Shown piece after piece: positions 23,401 to 25,338 of a DNA stretch of 25,338 bases; position 1 is the stretch's first letter, and each line of letters starts with the position of its first letter. This stretch comes from JAGVYE01 sp964502785 (GTDB taxonomy: Archaea > Nanobdellota > Nanobdellia > Woesearchaeales > GW2011-AR9): positions 1 to 25,338 of the forward strand of contig CAZCXW010000012.1 in NCBI GenBank assembly GCA_964502785.1, written 5' to 3'. The notes under the pieces were generated by a model. That model was not told the origin of the DNA. It worked only from the letters and a program-made list of their open reading frames with translations, and ran no database searches. The translations under genes and the position numbers were made by a program.

Positions 23401-25136
23401 GTTAACACAAAACTAGCATTTGGTGGCGTTCTATCAACGTTGAAGTAGATACTGACGGTATTATTCAGATTATTATTTGTGTCGTTGGCAAACACCGTCA
23501 TAATTTGCGTGCCTTCCGTTAAGGCGCTCATGTTGATGGCAGTATTCCAATTACCGCTATTATTTGTCAAAGAAGTGATGTTAAAAGGAGTTCCACTCGT
23601 ATTGCTTACACTAAACAGAACAATGCCTATTGCTGTATCTTCAAAGATACTGACATTAAAAGATTGGTTCCCAGAAGTAAAGTTACTATTATTTGCGGAA
23701 TTGAGAATGGTTACCAACGGTTTAATAATTTCTGTATTATTTCCTGAGAAACTGCTAAAACTCGTTGTATTAAAAATTAATGATCCTATACTGCTATCAT
23801 AACTAACAATAGAACAGGTTGAAGTGGCGCAATTATTTCCATTCTCATTAATAAAACTAGAACTAGTAGTATAATTATTAACTTTCATGATTCTGTTAAT
23901 TTGTGGCAAACCTAAAAAATTAAATGTAATATTAGCGCTTGAATTAATCCGCAGTTCCGTAAAAGCAGACGTATTAAGCGCGGCAGTATTATTTCCAATA
24001 AACATATTTTTGCTTGAAGAAATACCAGCATCATTGGTAAGATTAAGTGTCAAATTACGTAAGAAACTTCCTGTGCCATTGTCAAGCCATCGTACCTCGC
24101 CCCACGTATTGTTGTACACAAAATAATTGATAATCTCATCCGTTGTGCTATCAAAAATAAGGAAGTCGCTTCTAAGAGAAAGAATATCATTGCTCTGAAG
24201 TGTGTTATTAGCAGAACTCGTATCTATCCTAATTCCATAATTTTTCGTTGTACTCCCATTTGCAACAATAGTATTGCTGATAACCTTTGTGAAATTAGAG
24301 GCAGTCGAGAGATAAATACCATAGTTGGTGCTTGTTCCTGCCGTAACAATAGAATTGCTTTTAATGGTATTATTAAGGCATTGATCCTCAATGTAAATCC
24401 CAATATTGTCCGTAGTTGTTCCATTTGTGGTGATGGAATTATTTTCTACTGTATTATTATTAGAAGAAGGAAAAAGAATAATCCCCAAATTAAAACTAGT
24501 TCCAGAACTTATAATTTTATTCCTAATAATGTTCTCTCGATTTGAACTACGTATCCAAATCCCATAATTATTAGCAGCAGATGGCGGTCCTGTTCGTATA
24601 GAATTATTTTCAACAGTATGATTTGTTCCACTAAAAAGATAAATCCCATAATTATTCCCCGATGTACCATTCGTCGTAACAGTATTACGAGTAATAGAAC
24701 TATTAAAAGATGAAAGTAAATAAATCCCATAATTTGTAGCATAACCATTAGTAAAAATGGTATTATTGTCGATTGTGCTGTTAATATTATTATTCAAATA
24801 AATCCCATAATTGTTCTGGTTAGCGGCCGCCGTCGCATTGGTATGGGTAACAATATTACAGTTCTTAATTGTCAGATTGTCATAGCCTTCTGAGTTATTT
24901 ATACCAATACCCACACTCGCATTAGCATATAGAACAGTAAAACCTTGACAATCTATGACCACATTATGGGCAGTGATGTTAAAGCAATTGGACCAGGAAG
25001 AGACATTGTTATCTAACGTGAGAGTAGTGTTCACTTCCTGACAAAATGTGGCCTCTGCCGGGGAGACAAAAAACAGTAGAGCGGCGACAAGTGTTATTAC
25101 AAATAGGATCCTCTTTTTGTAATCCTGCGTTGTCAT
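20460..25136 (-). CDS. Giant surface protein: beta-helix, Ig-like repeats, TM and cytoplasmic coiled coil
   Basis: A 1558-residue type I membrane protein. The signal peptide covers about residues 1-29 (ILFVITLVAALLFFVSPAEA). Residues about 30-320 form a right-handed parallel beta-helix of NosD type with repeated NYGIYL...N.T...N.I turns. About 480-770 carries three Ig-like repeats with NxT/S-rich strands (motifs such as ALTEGTQIMTVFANDT and ALPEGAHNITVFANDSAGN), and about 775-850 a fibronectin-III-like domain. A Gly/Ser linker (about 855-880) and an acidic stretch lead to a membrane-proximal domain (about 930-1270). One TM helix lies at about 1290-1316, followed by a 240-residue charged, Gln/Glu/Lys-rich tail with predicted coiled coils. 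Very many NxS/T sequons suggest N-glycosylation. The start overlaps the upstream wHTH stop (ATGA at 25136-25133). Confidence 0.85.
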   Translation of the reverse strand: MTTQDYKKRILFVITLVAALLFFVSPAEATFCQEVNTTLTLDNNVSSWSNCFNITAHNVVIDCQGFTVLYANASVGIGINNSEGYDNLTIKNCNIVTHTNATAAANQNNYGIYLNNNINSTIDNNTIFTNGYATNYGIYLLSSFNSSITRNTVTTNGTSGNNYGIYLFSGTNHTVENNSIRTGPPSAANNYGIWIRSSNRENIIRNKIISSGTSFNLGIILFPSSNNNTVENNSITTNGTTTDNIGIYIEDQCLNNTIKSNSIVTAGTSTNYGIYLSTASNFTKVISNTIVANGSTTKNYGIRIDTSSANNTLQSNDILSLRSDFLIFDSTTDEIINYFVYNNTWGEVRWLDNGTGSFLRNLTLNLTNDAGISSSKNMFIGNNTAALNTSAFTELRINSSANITFNFLGLPQINRIMKVNNYTTSSSFINENGNNCATSTCSIVSYDSSIGSLIFNTTSFSSFSGNNTEIIKPLVTILNSANNSNFTSGNQSFNVSIFEDTAIGIVLFSVSNTSGTPFNITSLTNNSGNWNTAINMSALTEGTQIMTVFANDTNNNLNNTVSIYFNVDRTPPNASFVLTFANNSNFTDGNRVVFNASVIDGITGVFIVNLSFSNLTGNGGTAFNRTAANFSGMWNVTFEDIGVNFTDGLHRVYIMANDFVNNSNRTTDWWFNVDTLAPNVSILTSNGTKYSRDNASKGYNATISDVNYIVSVIFMFSNDSNPFNLTAANVSGNWNLQFNASALPEGAHNITVFANDSAGNQNQGQLGTFVVDRTAPSISLSKSGSSTATTLVIDISTSADAQTCFSSRGSVSGSGSSQTITDNSLNPDTTYSFDVSCQDDQANSATASASFRTDGGGADGSSGGGSGGGSSGESSGNAQTSTETPISETPIEENLDVEIEEDSAKGEQNTPSEESESAGIGTGEAASQETASQETFINREPVNTPETVLVSFTNHGTEPIILEPSIREKLTLLGTEERILQIIKDQGRTLESIQLIAREDIKFIIGKTSEILYPASGISYSPNLILGNLLQSKLLNSDTVIVNPQETVKKEFNIRPGITTKEQNLDMIFSSQGKEVITRELKREKLLPGSALDINVNGHFFDVYFIIPAWDKQSGKMGNYKVELNINDEKDNYLSLWGKKMGFRLFLSKFLLNMMWKERTVFSELYGNYKMKDDKGFIFAQQIKYNPAIYKGEYKFTGKIYRNDALVAENWFIINLDTGEVESYVEKGEETKNQALQNRLTVAVVFESNHNISITEYESIIESAPLEEKREENFITGFTVTENKMSEETRRKMVFIFIIFSGIFCFIAFIVLLEKKIMNKKSTTPNMKNSYDRETRKNTPDFSGEERRQNEELRNINIALKKSLSDSFEVLGNVWNRKKHFKTADEYQAEKKTKQVVQRISPKMETIPPPPSPLQRIEHDLRMLKQGIMVPNTANGKREEPIAKRRLTEEKLEKSLQRVRAEILNTKAPQRRKSFFSEQKLLHNLQEIETKIKEVEIEEPFSQKQDKIGKVLPEQNSEVIRGSFKAVQILSEPIKDKRLQQELEKVERELKLLRDDLE

Positions 25137-25338
25137 ATCCTTTCCATCACCTTATCATAATGATTAATTAATGTATTCAATCCTGTGATCTTGAGAGAGT
25201 AAAATTTATAGGGGAATTGCGCTCTTACATTGAGAAAGCCCAAATCATAGAGGAATTTCAAATGGCGGGAAGCTAAAGACATGGACTGGCCTGTTTTCTT
25301 GGATACATCTTTGACGGTTAATTCTTCTTCTGCCAACA
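25133..25338 (-). CDS. Winged-helix protein, N-terminus outside the window
   Basis: The visible part is a winged helix-turn-helix: ELTVKDVSKKTGQSMSLASRHLKFLYDLGFLNVRAQFPYKFYSLKITGLNTLINHYDKVMERI. SLASRHLKFLYDLG is a plausible recognition helix, with an ArsR/MarR-like wing after it. The frame runs off the window edge, and the first visible TTG is probably not the start. Its stop overlaps the surface protein's ATG by 4 nt, so it is in the same operon and may regulate it (inference). Confidence 0.6.
   Translation of the reverse strand, partial: LAEEELTVKDVSKKTGQSMSLASRHLKFLYDLGFLNVRAQFPYKFYSLKITGLNTLINHYDKVMERI

Noticed and set aside
22213..24126. Long plus-strand open frames opposite the surface protein gene.
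   Set aside because: They mirror the low-complexity Ser/Thr/Asn-rich coding sequence on the other strand and have no recognisable domains or start signals.
1..25338. CRISPR array, IS element, integrase or att sites.
   Set aside because: No regularly spaced direct repeats, transposase or recombinase motifs were seen anywhere in the window.

Overview
The window looks like a chromosomal segment of an archaeon, most likely a DPANN-type lineage close to Woesearchaeota or Pacearchaeota (inference). Archaeal markers are ribosomal proteins eS8 (S8e) and L10e, membrane-anchored LonB protease, archaeal AMP phosphorylase, an archaeal ScpA kleisin and a tRNA-Val gene with bulge-helix-bulge introns. Many start codons lie about 24-30 nt downstream of an AT-rich TATA-like box with almost no room for a 5' UTR, the archaeal leaderless pattern. 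Downstream genes within operons instead carry Shine-Dalgarno-like GGAGG or GGTGG sequences. DNA is moderately AT-rich and gene-dense.

Layout. 1-2460: 3' part of an adenosine deaminase-like gene, a 38-residue zinc micro-protein overlapping a GH114/TM1410-like lipoprotein gene, and an unrecognised gene. 2537-5596 (minus): operon of a double Lrp/AsnC regulator, AMP phosphorylase and a Nudix hydrolase. 5715-6925: three small genes (glycine-rich membrane protein, soluble protein, single-TM protein). 6927-7040: strongly foldable intergenic DNA. 7089-7805: secreted VWA protein. 7832-7969: tRNA-Val(UAC) that appears to carry three introns. 8018-8746: ScpA. 8881-12139: large exported dockerin-like/DUF4838 protein, interrupted by an apparent assembly chimera and 10 Ns. 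12345-13019: single-TM exported protein. 13134-15560: LonB and an XTP/dITP pyrophosphatase. 15557-16177 (minus): unrecognised gene. 16293-18286: eS8 and a PurF-like amidotransferase. 18304-18851: gene-poor stretch with a long imperfect RNA-like hairpin, a second hairpin, a two-gene operon of 42- and 40-residue proteins, and a hairpin that overlaps the next promoter. 18852-20413: TsaC, a DUF3467 protein and L10e. 20460-25338 (minus): a 1558-residue surface protein and the end of a winged-helix gene.

Functional themes. Nucleotide metabolism is prominent: adenosine deaminase, AMP phosphorylase plus Nudix under a possible feast/famine regulator, XTP/dITP clean-up and PurF. Translation genes (eS8, L10e, TsaC, tRNA-Val) and a cell-surface set (lipoprotein glycosidase, VWA, DUF4838, beta-helix protein) make up most of the rest. 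The most unusual items are the three-intron tRNA gene and the structured element plus micro-operon at 18304-18756. The LarE-like/GGDEF-like stretch before the N run should be treated as an artefact until shown otherwise.
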